From Planctomycetaceae bacterium (lineage in GTDB: Bacteria > Planctomycetota > UBA1135 > GCA-002686595): a stretch of DNA of 64,000 nucleotides. Where the stretch lies: the NCBI GenBank assembly GCA_016125265.1, contig WGMC01000006.1, forward strand, positions 186,001 to 250,000. The letters are read 5' to 3'. The stretch's first letter is position 1; each line of letters begins with the position of its first letter. The notes below the pieces were generated by a model. That model made no database searches, was not told the origin of the DNA, and saw only the letters and a program-made list of their open reading frames with translations. Positions 9,749 to 17,472 of the stretch are shown piece after piece. A program made the position numbers and the translations under genes.

Positions 9749-11044
9749 TCAGGGCAAACCGTCCACCAGCGTCACGTGCGACGGGTCGGCGAGGTGCACG
9801 GACGACGTGGACGCGTCGAGCAGTGCGCCTTGGGTGAACACGGTCCGGGCGCTGCCGCTGCCCGTTCCAACGGGGGTCACGGCCGGGAAGTTGGCGAATC
9901 CCGACGCGGGGATCGGGCCCAGCACCAGCGTCACGAGTCCGCTCGGCGCGAGCAGGAACGGACCCGCGCCGTCCAGGGGAGCGAGCGCGGCGTGGGGTTC
10001 GCCGCTGATCAAAAACACGGCGATTTGGCCCGCAGGTGCGGCGAACCGCAGTTGCACGGGATCGCCGAGCAGCACGGGCGACGTCGCCACGTGGTAGACC
10101 GACGGTCCGAAGGTGTCCGTGAAACTGCCCGGCTCTCCGTCCACGGGCGATCCCGGCGTCCCGGCGGACGGGCCGAACGGCGAACCCGGCGATGCGGTGC
10201 CGCCGAGCAAGACCGAGGCGCGGGAAGTGGCCGTCGAGCCGACCAACTCGACACCGTGCCCGCCGTCGCCGTTGCTGCCACACCCGCCGAAGAGTGTCTC
10301 GCAGTCCGCAAATCCTCCGCGCCCGCCGCGCGATTGCACGCGGGAGAGGAACAGTGTGCTCGCCGTTGCGAGGATGCCGGAACCGCCGTCGCCGGCGGGG
10401 TCGGCCGTCGTGTCGTAGTTGTCACCTCCGGCTCCACCGACCAGGTCCATGCTGTAGAGTGATGCGCCGGTGCTTGCGAACTCCATGGCCGCGCCGCCCG
10501 AGCTCATGTTCCATTGGAAGTCCTCGTCCTTGATGGAGGCACCTTGGCCCCCTTGGGCCGTGCCCCCTGCGAACGCGAGCGACGCAGTGTTCTGCGCTTG
10601 CACCGCCGGGTCGCCGGGCAGGGCGAAGACGAACGGCGTGCCGAACAGAGCATCGCCGCCGCGCCAATGGCACGACTCCACGCGTACGGGGCCGTCGTTG
10701 TTCGCGACCAGGAGCGCCGCTCCGCCGCCCGCCGGCGCGGTGCCGCGCAGCCCGTGCAGCACCACCCTCTGCTCCAACGCCAAGTCGCGCACCGTCACGC
10801 GGCCGACGATTGCAACCACCGCCTCCGGCGCTGCCTCGACCGCCACGGACTTGGCCGCGATCTCGAAGCCCGGGTAACTGCCCGCGGCGACGACGACGAC
10901 GTCCCCATTCGACGAAGCATCGACGGCCGCTTGGATGGTGGGATAGAGCCCGGGCACGAGCCGGACCTGGCCGTCTGGCGAGGCCGCGGCGGCGAAGCCC
11001 GGGCCGGTGAGCAGCAAGACGAGGGAAGCGAGCGAGTGACTCAT
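9749..11044 (-). CDS. exported parallel-beta-helix-like protein with planctomycete-type C-terminal domain
   Basis: A 431-residue protein with a signal peptide (MSHSLASLVLLLTGPGFAAA). Residues 30-60 read GLYPTIQAAVDASSNGDVVVVAAGSY, the usual opening of right-handed beta-helix (pectin-lyase/NosD-fold) proteins. Gly/Ala/Ser-rich turns follow to about residue 280. Four or more Cys (CHW, CETLFGGC) may form disulfides. The last 130 residues (LLGDPVQLRFAAPAGQIAVFLISGEPH... LGPIPASGFANFPAV) are a beta-rich domain resembling the C-terminal modules common in exported proteins of some planctomycetes; this comparison is from memory. GGAGGA lies just before the ATG, an unusually clear ribosome-binding site for this window, and TAGGCT at 11076-11081 may be the -10 element. 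Ligand unknown. Confidence 0.7.
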   Translation of the reverse strand: MSHSLASLVLLLTGPGFAAAASPDGQVRLVPGLYPTIQAAVDASSNGDVVVVAAGSYPGFEIAAKSVAVEAAPEAVVAIVGRVTVRDLALEQRVVLHGLRGTAPAGGGAALLVANNDGPVRVESCHWRGGDALFGTPFVFALPGDPAVQAQNTASLAFAGGTAQGGQGASIKDEDFQWNMSSGGAAMEFASTGASLYSMDLVGGAGGDNYDTTADPAGDGGSGILATASTLFLSRVQSRGGRGGFADCETLFGGCGSNGDGGHGVELVGSTATSRASVLLGGTASPGSPFGPSAGTPGSPVDGEPGSFTDTFGPSVYHVATSPVLLGDPVQLRFAAPAGQIAVFLISGEPHAALAPLDGAGPFLLAPSGLVTLVLGPIPASGFANFPAVTPVGTGSGSARTVFTQGALLDASTSSVHLADPSHVTLVDGLP

Positions 11045-11101
11045 GGGTCCTCCGGGGGAAAGGGGTGTCTGCCCGAGCCTAGGGCCATTCGCCCAATCCC
11101 G

Positions 11102-12526
11102 CTACCCGTTCGGCCCGCTCGCCGGGAACCCCTCCAGGTACCGCTGCGCCGTGCGCCTGTCGACACCGAGGCGCTGTGCCACCTGTTTGGGGTCGCCGTA
11201 GCGCTCGAGGAGGTGCCGGCTGTAGCGGCCGAGCAGTTCCCTCGCGGAGGGTTCGTCGCGGACCAGCGCCTCGATGGGGGCATCCGCGGGGCCCGCCGAC
11301 GCGACCCGGCAGTGGCCGTGCAGCAGCACCCTTCGCAGGCACTGCTCGAGTTCGCGCACGTTGCCCGGCCACGGATGGTCCGCCGGCACGTCGCGCACCA
11401 GGGCCTCGAGCACACGCTCGCACACCGAAGCCGCGCCATTGCCCAACCACCGCTGCAGGAGCGAGAGCGCCAGTTCGGTCAGCTCCGCCGGCCGTTCGCG
11501 GATGCGTTGGCGCAACGGCGGTACCACCACGACGTCGCTGGCGAGCCGCCAATAAAGGTCGTCGCGGAGGCGTCCCCGCGGGCCCCGGTGCGTCGCCGCG
11601 ATCAGCCGACCGCGGAACGACGTTCGCCCCGCTGCGCCGACCGGCGCGAAGCTGCGATCCTGCAAGACGTCGAGCAACTTCACCTGCACCGGCTCGGCCA
11701 GTTCGCCGATCTCGTCGAGGAAGATCGAACCGCCCGGTGGGCAGCGCGAGAACAGTCCCGGGCGATCGGCCACCGCTCCCGTGAACGCTCCCTTTTGGTG
11801 GCCGAAGAGCGCGGATTCGATCAAGGGCTCGGGCACACTCGCCAGGTTGAGCGGCACGAACATCGCAGTGAAACTCGACACGAAGCGGGACTTCGCCGCG
11901 GTGTACGGGATGTGCCCCGACCTGCCGATCGCGGCCGCGGCCGCACCCTTCCCCGTGCCCGTCTCGCCGACGATGAGCGTCGAGAACTCTTCCATGCGGC
12001 CGACCAGATGGGCCTCGTAGAGTTCGAGGTCGCGCGTGAACACCGCGTTCCAGAGGTCGGCGCGGAGCTGCACCATCGAGCGGCATTGCCCGGCGAGCGC
12101 TCCTGCCAGGAAGTGGTACGCCCTGCGCAGTTGGAAGAATAGCGAGAGGGCCCCGTGCGCGGCGGCGTCCGGTAGTCCGCCGCGCGGTCCAGCGCCGGAG
12201 AGTTCCGCGAGGATCTCGGCACCGGCGGCAAATCGCACGGGCTGGTCGCCCTCGGCTTCCTGGGCGGCGATGTGCGCGTCGAGGGCGGCACTCGCGCGGT
12301 AGTAGGCGGCGAAGAGCCTCGCCCGCTCGAGGTGCCGCGCCTGCTCGCTGTCCTGGGCGACGGCGCGGCGGCGATCCACAGCGACGAGGGCGCGGTCCAG
12401 TTGCGCCAGCAGCGGATCGAGGGCCTCGGCGCGGGCCGCGTCCTCGGCGAACGGGTTCTGCCGCACGGCCTTCGCCACGGCCGTGAAGAGCTCCCGCTCG
12501 TCCGCCCTCAGTTGGTGGGTTGCCAT
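11102..12526 (-). CDS. sigma54-dependent transcriptional activator (enhancer-binding protein)
   Basis: A 474-residue regulator that remodels sigma54-RNA polymerase with ATP. The N-terminal 165 residues are helical and not a receiver, PAS or GAF domain that I recognise, so the input signal is unknown. The AAA+ domain (about 170-390) has Walker A GETGTGKG (187-194; the last residue is usually Glu), the sigma54-contacting GAFTGA loop (246-251) and Walker B GSIFLDEIGEL (266-276). WPGNVRELEQCLRRV follows. The C-terminus (about 440-468: GDPKQVAQRLGVDRRTAQRYLEGF) is a Fis-like helix-turn-helix. Start: the ATG at 12526; the frame continues upstream but through the promoter region. It is divergent from an FAD-linked oxidase that carries a sigma54-type promoter, its obvious candidate target. 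Confidence 0.92.
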   Translation of the reverse strand: MATHQLRADERELFTAVAKAVRQNPFAEDAARAEALDPLLAQLDRALVAVDRRRAVAQDSEQARHLERARLFAAYYRASAALDAHIAAQEAEGDQPVRFAAGAEILAELSGAGPRGGLPDAAAHGALSLFFQLRRAYHFLAGALAGQCRSMVQLRADLWNAVFTRDLELYEAHLVGRMEEFSTLIVGETGTGKGAAAAAIGRSGHIPYTAAKSRFVSSFTAMFVPLNLASVPEPLIESALFGHQKGAFTGAVADRPGLFSRCPPGGSIFLDEIGELAEPVQVKLLDVLQDRSFAPVGAAGRTSFRGRLIAATHRGPRGRLRDDLYWRLASDVVVVPPLRQRIRERPAELTELALSLLQRWLGNGAASVCERVLEALVRDVPADHPWPGNVRELEQCLRRVLLHGHCRVASAGPADAPIEALVRDEPSARELLGRYSRHLLERYGDPKQVAQRLGVDRRTAQRYLEGFPASGPNG

Positions 12527-12536
12527 GCACGGAATG

Positions 12537-12561
12537 TGGCAGATGAACACATTTTGTGCCA
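12537..12561. promoter_or_regulatory. inverted repeat, candidate upstream activator site
   Basis: TGGCA-N15-TGCCA, with a few extra matched pairs inside (centre 12549), lies 11 bp before the activator start. It is about 100 bp upstream of the -24 box at 12647, a usual distance for a dimeric enhancer-binding protein. Arms are only 5 bp, so the call is tentative. Confidence 0.35.
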
Positions 12562-12646
12562 GATCCGGCCCACCGAGACCGTGGCGGCGGCCTTCTTGGC
12601 CCCGCCGATCGGGCCCTGCGTCTCGCCGCGGCGGCGCGCCGACCAC

Positions 12647-12660
12647 GGCACGCTCCTTGC
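12647..12660 (+). promoter_or_regulatory. sigma54 (-24/-12) promoter of the FAD oxidase gene
   Basis: CGGCACG-CTCC-TTGCC (12646-12661) matches the consensus TGGCACG-N4-TTGCW at almost all positions and keeps the invariant GG-N10-GC (GG 12647-12648, GC 12659-12660). Transcription would start near 12672, giving a leader of about 30 nt before the ATG at 12702. The sigma54 activator gene next door makes the site credible. Confidence 0.75.
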
Positions 12661-12701
12661 CTTCTCGGGGCCAGGTACGCCCCGTGCGACCGCCCACAGC
12701 C

Positions 12702-14108
12702 ATGCAGACCACAACGCTCTTCGACGTCCACTCGCGCCTCACCCAGTGTCGACCCTCCGCTCACCTGCGCCCGCGGGACGTGGAAGGTGTGTCCGCTGCC
12801 CTCGAGCGCTGCGGGCGCGACCGCGTGCCGCTTGCGGTGATGGGCGCACGTCACGCCATGGGAGGGCAGCCCTTCCTCGACGGCGGTGTGGTGCTCGACA
12901 TAGGCGAACTCGTGCGCGTCCGGCGGTTCGACGCCGAGCGGGGACTCGTCGAGGTCGAAGCCGGGCGGCGTTGGCCGGAGCTGGTGCAGAACCTTTTGGC
13001 GCGCCAGGGCGGCGCGACCGCGCGGTGGGGCATCCGCCAGAAACAGACCGGCGCGGATCGCCTGTCGCTGGGCGGAGCGGTGGCCGTCAACGCACACGGG
13101 CGCGGACTCGCGATGGGCCCCTTGGTCGAAGACATCGAGGAACTGGAGTTGGTCGACGCGACGGGGCGTGTGCGGCGCCTTTCGCGCGCCAACGGTGGTG
13201 AGCTCTTTCGCCTCGTGGTGGGGGGCTACGGGCTGTTCGGAGTTGTGACGGCGGTGGTGCTGCGGCTCGTCGAGCGCCGGGTGATGGAGCGGAGTGTCGC
13301 GTTGTGCGACGCGGAAGACGTGGAGAGCGAGGTCGACCGGCGCCGTTCCGCGGGCGCGGTCTACGGGGACTTCCAGTTTGCGATCGATCCTCGGTCGCCG
13401 GAGTTCCTGCGGCGCGGTGTGCTCTCCACCTACCACCCGGCGCCGCTCGGCGAACGTCCTCCGCCGGGGCAGCGCGAGTTGAGCGCGGCGGATTGGTGCG
13501 AACTCCTCGCCCTCGCGCACCGCGCGAAGAGCGAAGCCTTCCGCCGCTACGCCGCACACTACCTCGCGACCCACGGACAGCGCTACTGGAGCGACTGCAT
13601 GCAGCTCGGTGTCTACGTCGACGGCTATCACGGCGAGATCGACCGCTGTCTTGGGCACGCGGGCTCGGAGAAGATCTGCGAGCTGTACGTGCCCCGCGGC
13701 GAACTCGCGCGGTTCCTCCACGGGGCCCGCGGCATTCTGCGCAACGCCGATGTGGTCTACGGCACCGTGCGTTGGATCGAGCGCGATCCCCTCACTGTGC
13801 TGGCCTGGGCGCGGGAGCCGTGGGTGTGCGTCGTGTTCAACCTGCACACGTCCCACGACGCGGCGGGACGCGCCGACACCTCGCGCACCATGGGCGCTCT
13901 GTACGACCTGGCCCTGCGCATGGGCGGCAGCTTCTACCTCACCTACGGCGCCGATGCATCGCTGGCGCAGGTGCGCGCGGCGTACCCCGGGTTCGATGCC
14001 TTTGCAGCGGCGAAGGCCGAACACGATCCCGAAGGCCGCTTCGCGAGCGATTGGTCGAAGCGGTACCGACTGCACGGCGGCCGCGCCGCGAGGATGGTGC
14101 GCAGTTGA
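12702..14108 (+). CDS. FAD-linked oxidase (PCMH/FAD_binding_4 type)
   Basis: A 468-residue flavoprotein. The N-terminal FAD-binding domain of the PCMH fold is visible: VMGARHAMGGQPFLDGGVVLDIGEL (about 46-70), RQKQTGADRLSLGGAVAVNAHGRG (about 108-131) and GGYGLFGVVTAVVLRLV. The C-terminal half resembles the substrate-binding part of FAD-linked oxidases and DHCR24-like reductases, ending with PEGRFASDWSKRY. No signal peptide is present, so it is probably cytosolic. Substrate is unknown; sugar-lactone, sterol-like and aldonate oxidases all share this fold. The sigma54 promoter upstream implies inducible expression through the divergent activator. The stop overlaps the next start as TTGA. Confidence 0.82.
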   Translation: MQTTTLFDVHSRLTQCRPSAHLRPRDVEGVSAALERCGRDRVPLAVMGARHAMGGQPFLDGGVVLDIGELVRVRRFDAERGLVEVEAGRRWPELVQNLLARQGGATARWGIRQKQTGADRLSLGGAVAVNAHGRGLAMGPLVEDIEELELVDATGRVRRLSRANGGELFRLVVGGYGLFGVVTAVVLRLVERRVMERSVALCDAEDVESEVDRRRSAGAVYGDFQFAIDPRSPEFLRRGVLSTYHPAPLGERPPPGQRELSAADWCELLALAHRAKSEAFRRYAAHYLATHGQRYWSDCMQLGVYVDGYHGEIDRCLGHAGSEKICELYVPRGELARFLHGARGILRNADVVYGTVRWIERDPLTVLAWAREPWVCVVFNLHTSHDAAGRADTSRTMGALYDLALRMGGSFYLTYGADASLAQVRAAYPGFDAFAAAKAEHDPEGRFASDWSKRYRLHGGRAARMVRS

Positions 14109-14593
14109 GCGCTTCGCCTGGCCAGCACCGACGGGCGCGTTGGATGTTCGTGTTGGCGATCCTGTTCGTGCTTCGGGTACCTGGACAGTTGTTCGCCCTA
14201 GTCGCGGAACCAACTTGGTGGCCCCACTTCGATCGTTGGCACTCCGGGTACATGCCCTACCCCCTGTTGCTCGGATTCCAGGTGCTGATCTCGGTGTTGC
14301 TGGTGCGCTCTTCCCTGCGTCTTGGACGCGGAATCGAGCCGTTCGGCGCACGCGCGGCACAACGCGTCGCGCTGTTCGCGGCCTGCTACGCCGCGGGGAT
14401 GGGGGTGAGGTACGTCGTGACGATGGCCTACTGGCCGGACGAACGCTGGACCGGACCGCTCATCCCGATCCTGTTCCACTGGGTGCTCGCGCTTTGGTTG
14501 CGTGTGGCGGCGGCGCGGCCGCATCAGCGCAGCTCCCTTGCCGCGGCGAGCCAGGCGTCGACGAGGCCATCGGCGGAGTTGTCCCACGAGTAG
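14105..14593 (+). CDS. small four-helix membrane protein coupled to the FAD oxidase
   Basis: A protein of about 162 residues with four hydrophobic segments: FVLAILFVLRVPGQLFALV, YPLLLGFQVLISVLLV, RVALFAACYAAGMGVRYVV and LIPILFHWVLALWLRVAAA. A positively charged N-terminus (GQHRRARW) suggests N-in topology. The TTG at 14105 overlaps the oxidase stop (TTGA) and would couple the two genes; the ATG at 14144 (149 residues) is the alternative. Its 3' end overlaps the end of the convergent glycosyltransferase gene by about 70 bp. I recognise no family. It could anchor or accept electrons for the oxidase, but this is inference. Confidence 0.6.
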   Translation: MSASPGQHRRARWMFVLAILFVLRVPGQLFALVAEPTWWPHFDRWHSGYMPYPLLLGFQVLISVLLVRSSLRLGRGIEPFGARAAQRVALFAACYAAGMGVRYVVTMAYWPDERWTGPLIPILFHWVLALWLRVAAARPHQRSSLAAASQASTRPSAELSHE

Positions 14594-15645
14594 TGCGCGG
14601 CCCGTGCCCTTGCTGCGGCGGCGCGTTGCTCGGGGGCCGAAAGTGCGGCGGCGCAGGCCCGTGCGCACGCGGACGCGTCGCCGCATGGGAAGTACCAGGC
14701 CGCGTCGCCGGCGACTTCGCGGTGCACGGCGATGTCACTCGCGACGAGAGGCACGCCGGCGGCCAGCGCTTCGAGCGCGGGCAGCGAAAAACCCTCCAGC
14801 CGCGACGGCACGACCACGGCGGCCGCGCCCCGGTAGAGCTCGGCCAGTGCGCTGTCCGGCACGGCTCCGAGGAAACGCACACGTCCCGCGCAAGCTGGCG
14901 CCTCGGCGATCTGCTGCAACCGCCGCCGTTCGCGATGCCCCGCTCGCCCGTGCGTGCCGCCGACCACGAGGAGGGGCGGCAGACTCGGGTCGAGCGCGAC
15001 GGCGGCGATGGCGGTATCCCAGGACTTGCGCGGTTCGAGATGCCCCACTCCGAGCAGGTACGGTTTCGAGTTGGGCGCGCGCGGTCCCGCGCTCTGGCCG
15101 TGGTCCGCTGCGTTCGGGACCACGTGCAGACGGCCGCGGAGGGCGGGAAAACGCTGGGCCAGCGCGTCGCGCACGGACTCCGACACCACGAGGACCGCGC
15201 CCGCCTGCCGCGCGGTACGCGCCATCGCCCAACTCGCGAACGCGCGTTGCGGGAGCGCGCCTTGGTGAAGCCGGCGCAGGTCGTGCACGAGCCAGACGGG
15301 GACCGCGCCGGCGCGTCGAACGGCCCCTGTGGCGAAGGGTTGGTGCCCCTGGTGCACCAGCTGGAAGGGGCGGCCATCGCGGCGCGCTTCCTCGAGTGCC
15401 GCGACGATCGCACGGCGCTCCGCGAAGAAGCGTTTGTGCGCCGGACCCGGCGGCACCCCGCACGACTTGCGCGCCACACCTTCGATGCCGGGAAGCGGCA
15501 CAGCTCCCTCCAGCAGCACCAGCTCGCCGCCGAGTGTGCCGAGTCGTGCCGCCGCGCGCGGCAGGATTTGCGCGGCCTGGCGCTGCACGCCGCTGGGGCC
15601 GAGGCCCAGCACCGTCGCGACCACCAGCACCCGCGGCGCGCTCAA
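14524..15645 (-). CDS. glycosyltransferase, GT4-like (GT-B fold)
   Basis: A 373-residue GT-B glycosyltransferase. The N-terminal Rossmann part begins RVLVVATVLGLGPSGVQRQ. The C-terminal nucleotide-sugar part has LLGVGHLEPRKSWDTAI, VVGGTHG, VRFLGAVPDSALAELYRGAAAVVVPSRLEGFSLPALEALAAGVPLVASDIAVHREVAG, which holds the E-x7-E type motif of GT4. Start: TTG 15645, overlapping the upstream gene's stop as TTGA; the frame upstream of this is Arg-rich nonsense. It forms a two-gene operon with the next GT4-like gene. Sugar donor and acceptor are unknown; surface polysaccharide assembly is likely. Confidence 0.85.
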   Translation of the reverse strand: MSAPRVLVVATVLGLGPSGVQRQAAQILPRAAARLGTLGGELVLLEGAVPLPGIEGVARKSCGVPPGPAHKRFFAERRAIVAALEEARRDGRPFQLVHQGHQPFATGAVRRAGAVPVWLVHDLRRLHQGALPQRAFASWAMARTARQAGAVLVVSESVRDALAQRFPALRGRLHVVPNAADHGQSAGPRAPNSKPYLLGVGHLEPRKSWDTAIAAVALDPSLPPLLVVGGTHGRAGHRERRRLQQIAEAPACAGRVRFLGAVPDSALAELYRGAAAVVVPSRLEGFSLPALEALAAGVPLVASDIAVHREVAGDAAWYFPCGDASACARACAAALSAPEQRAAAARARAAHYSWDNSADGLVDAWLAAARELR

Positions 15646-16700
15646 CGGAGTTCGCTCCAAACGTCCACGAGGCCACGCGCCGTCCGCGACCACGGGTAGA
15701 GCCGCGCGTGCTCGCGACCGCGCCGGCGGGCGGTTCCGTCGGCCTCGAGCGCGCGCCCGATGGCCGCTGCGAGTTCGGCCGTGTCCTCCGGATCGGCGCT
15801 TTCGCCGTGTGGGCCGGCCAAGTCCTTGGCTTGGCCTTCGGCGGCGGTCACGGGCACCACACCGGACGCGAGGGCCTCGATCACGGGCAGGCAAAAGCCC
15901 TCGCTCCTCGCCAAGGCCAGCACCGCGCCCGCGCCTGCAAGCAATCCGGGCCAGTGTGCATCGGGCAGGTCGCCGGGTGTGACGAGCCGGACGCCGAGTT
16001 CACGCGCGCGGAGGTGGCTGGTTTCGAGGTGCGCGCTGGGGGGGCCGCTCGCCACCACCGCGAGACGATCGCCTCGCTCCGCGGCCGCGCGCAAGACGGC
16101 GTCGAGTCGCTTCTTCGGCCGATTGCCGCCGGGCACCAGGAGGAAGCCTGGCTCGAGGCCGAGGCCCTCCAGTAGACGAGCATCGGGCGCGGCCGTGAAG
16201 AACGGCTCGGCGACGCCCCACGGCACGAGGCGGGCGGTCGTTGCCGCCCGCGGGTGTCGTTTCGCCAGTTCGGCCAGTGTGAACGCGCTGGCGGTGACCG
16301 TGCGCGCGGCGCGGCGCCAACCGTGCTGGGCCCAGAGCCGGTGCGCGGGGCCGCTGTTCTCGGATTCGCCCTGCAGCCAGGGCAGCTCGTGCACGGTGTG
16401 GGTGCGCCAACCGGGGCCGAAGAGCGAGAAGCCGCTCGTGAACGCGTGCACACCGTCGAGGCGTAGCTCGTGCGCCCGCCTCGGCAGCGCACGCCAGCGC
16501 CACTGCCGCGGCGAGAGGTCGGGCGGGGGTGCGAGCGGGACCAGTTCGATGCGCGGGTCTGCGGCCGCTTCGAGTGCCCGCTGGGTTTCCTCCGCGAGCC
16601 GCCGCAGGCCCGGCGAGTGCAGCCACACGAGCGGCGCGAGGTCGAGCCCGACGCGGATGGGTGGTGCGGAGCGGGGGCGGGCGGGATCGCGCGGCGGCAC
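15642..16700 (-). CDS. glycosyltransferase, GT4-like (GT-B fold)
   Basis: A 352-residue GT-B glycosyltransferase, first gene of a leftward pair. Visible marks are IRVGLDLAPLVW at the N-terminus, then TVTASAFTLAELAKRHP, RLVPWGVAEPFF, FLLVPGGNRPKKRLDAVL and GAVLALARSEGFCLPVIEALASGVVPVTAAEG in the donor-binding half. Start: GTG 16700 (PPRDPARPRSAPPIRVGL). The open frame continues upstream only through a 17-bp tandem repeat, giving a repetitive Arg/Pro/Val stretch that is unlikely to be translated as protein. Its stop overlaps the downstream glycosyltransferase start. Confidence 0.83.
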   Translation of the reverse strand: MPPRDPARPRSAPPIRVGLDLAPLVWLHSPGLRRLAEETQRALEAAADPRIELVPLAPPPDLSPRQWRWRALPRRAHELRLDGVHAFTSGFSLFGPGWRTHTVHELPWLQGESENSGPAHRLWAQHGWRRAARTVTASAFTLAELAKRHPRAATTARLVPWGVAEPFFTAAPDARLLEGLGLEPGFLLVPGGNRPKKRLDAVLRAAAERGDRLAVVASGPPSAHLETSHLRARELGVRLVTPGDLPDAHWPGLLAGAGAVLALARSEGFCLPVIEALASGVVPVTAAEGQAKDLAGPHGESADPEDTAELAAAIGRALEADGTARRRGREHARLYPWSRTARGLVDVWSELR

Positions 16701-16760
16701 GGAGAGAGCGTACGCAGGCCGAGGGGGCGGACGCGCACCTGAGCGCGCGGAGAGCCCCCA

Positions 16761-16876
16761 CACCCACGGGACCAACCGACCCACGGGACGCGCCGACCCA
16801 CGGGACGCGCCGACCCACGGGACGCGCCGACCCACGGGACGCGCCGATGCACGGAACCACCGACCCACGGGACCCT
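16761..16876. repeat. 17-bp minisatellite between the glycosyltransferase and phosphatase genes
   Basis: About seven tandem copies of a 17-bp unit (CGACCCACGGGACGCGC). Copies at 16777-16793, 16794-16810, 16811-16827 and 16828-16844 are identical; the flanking copies (16761, 16845, 16861) are diverged or 16 bp long. It lies in the roughly 320-bp gap between divergent genes (16701-17020). The rest of the gap shows only G/C-rich sequence and the -10-like element at 17006. Confidence 0.92.
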
Positions 16877-17005
16877 CCACCCCCGCCCAGCCGCCCCAAG
16901 ACCTCGGCGGACCGCCCGCGGTTGCGCGGAAGTTCGGATTCCCGGCCCAGGCGGGGGCGCGAAGCCGGTCGCGGGTGCGGGGCTCCCCGCGGGCCGCGCG
17001 GGCGC

Positions 17006-17011
17006 TAGGCT
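17006..17011 (+). promoter_or_regulatory. putative -10 element of the phosphatase-like gene
   Basis: TAGGCT ends 9 nt before the ATG, with no Shine-Dalgarno sequence. It belongs to the leaderless-promoter pattern of this window. Confidence 0.35.
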
Positions 17012-17020
17012 CGCGGCCCC

Positions 17021-17452
17021 ATGCAGCCCCGGCCCCGCATCGTCTTCCTGTGTGTGGGCAACGCCTGCCGCAGCCCCATGGCCCAGGGCTGGTTGCGGCA
17101 CCTGGGCGGCGACCGCTTCGAGAGCCTGTCCGGCGGCGTGCACCCGATCGGTGTGCAGCCCGAGGCGATCGAGGTGATGGCCGAGCGCGGCGTGGACATC
17201 ACCGACCTCCGCTCCCAGTACGTTCACCGGGTGCTCGACCCGGCGCCGGCCGCGCTCGTCGCCCTCTCCCTCGATGCTCTTGCCGAGGTGCCGGCCGTGC
17301 CGCGGGGCACACGCGTCCTGCGCTGGCCGGTGCCCGATCCCTACGGGGTGCGCGGGGATCGGGAGCGGCGCCTCGCGGTGTTCCGCGCCACACGCGACGA
17401 ACTCGAGGAGCGCATCCGGGAGTGGCTCGCGCGCGGCGCGCCACTCACCTGA
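17021..17452 (+). CDS. low-molecular-weight protein tyrosine phosphatase / thioredoxin-type arsenate reductase-like protein
   Basis: A 143-residue cytosolic protein of the LMW-PTP/ArsC fold. The P-loop CX5R is at the N-terminus (FLCVGNACRSPMAQGWLR) and the general-acid loop is PVPDPYG. The arsenate-reductase redox cysteines, usually two more in residues 80-90, are absent: I see only the P-loop Cys and its neighbour in NACRS. Phosphatase activity is therefore more likely than thioredoxin-dependent arsenate reduction. It stands alone downstream of the minisatellite and converges with the DUF4920-like gene 20 bp away. A role in dephosphorylating exopolysaccharide kinases would fit the nearby glycosyltransferases, but is inference. 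Confidence 0.82.
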   Translation: MQPRPRIVFLCVGNACRSPMAQGWLRHLGGDRFESLSGGVHPIGVQPEAIEVMAERGVDITDLRSQYVHRVLDPAPAALVALSLDALAEVPAVPRGTRVLRWPVPDPYGVRGDRERRLAVFRATRDELEERIREWLARGAPLT

Positions 17453-17472
17453 GACCTCACTGGCCTACTGCA

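Noticed and set aside
12541-12560. Second sigma54-like site on the minus strand (TGGCAC) for autoregulation of the activator
   Set aside because: Spacing to a -12 GC does not fit: the base pair after GG-N10 is GT, and it is better explained as an arm of the inverted repeat.
11079-14360. Open frame of about 1093 codons on the minus strand
   Set aside because: Runs through the FAD oxidase gene and the sigma54 activator in the wrong frame.
16701-16880. Extension of the glycosyltransferase N-terminus through the minisatellite
   Set aside because: The added sequence only translates the repeat; conserved homology begins at IRVGLDLAP.
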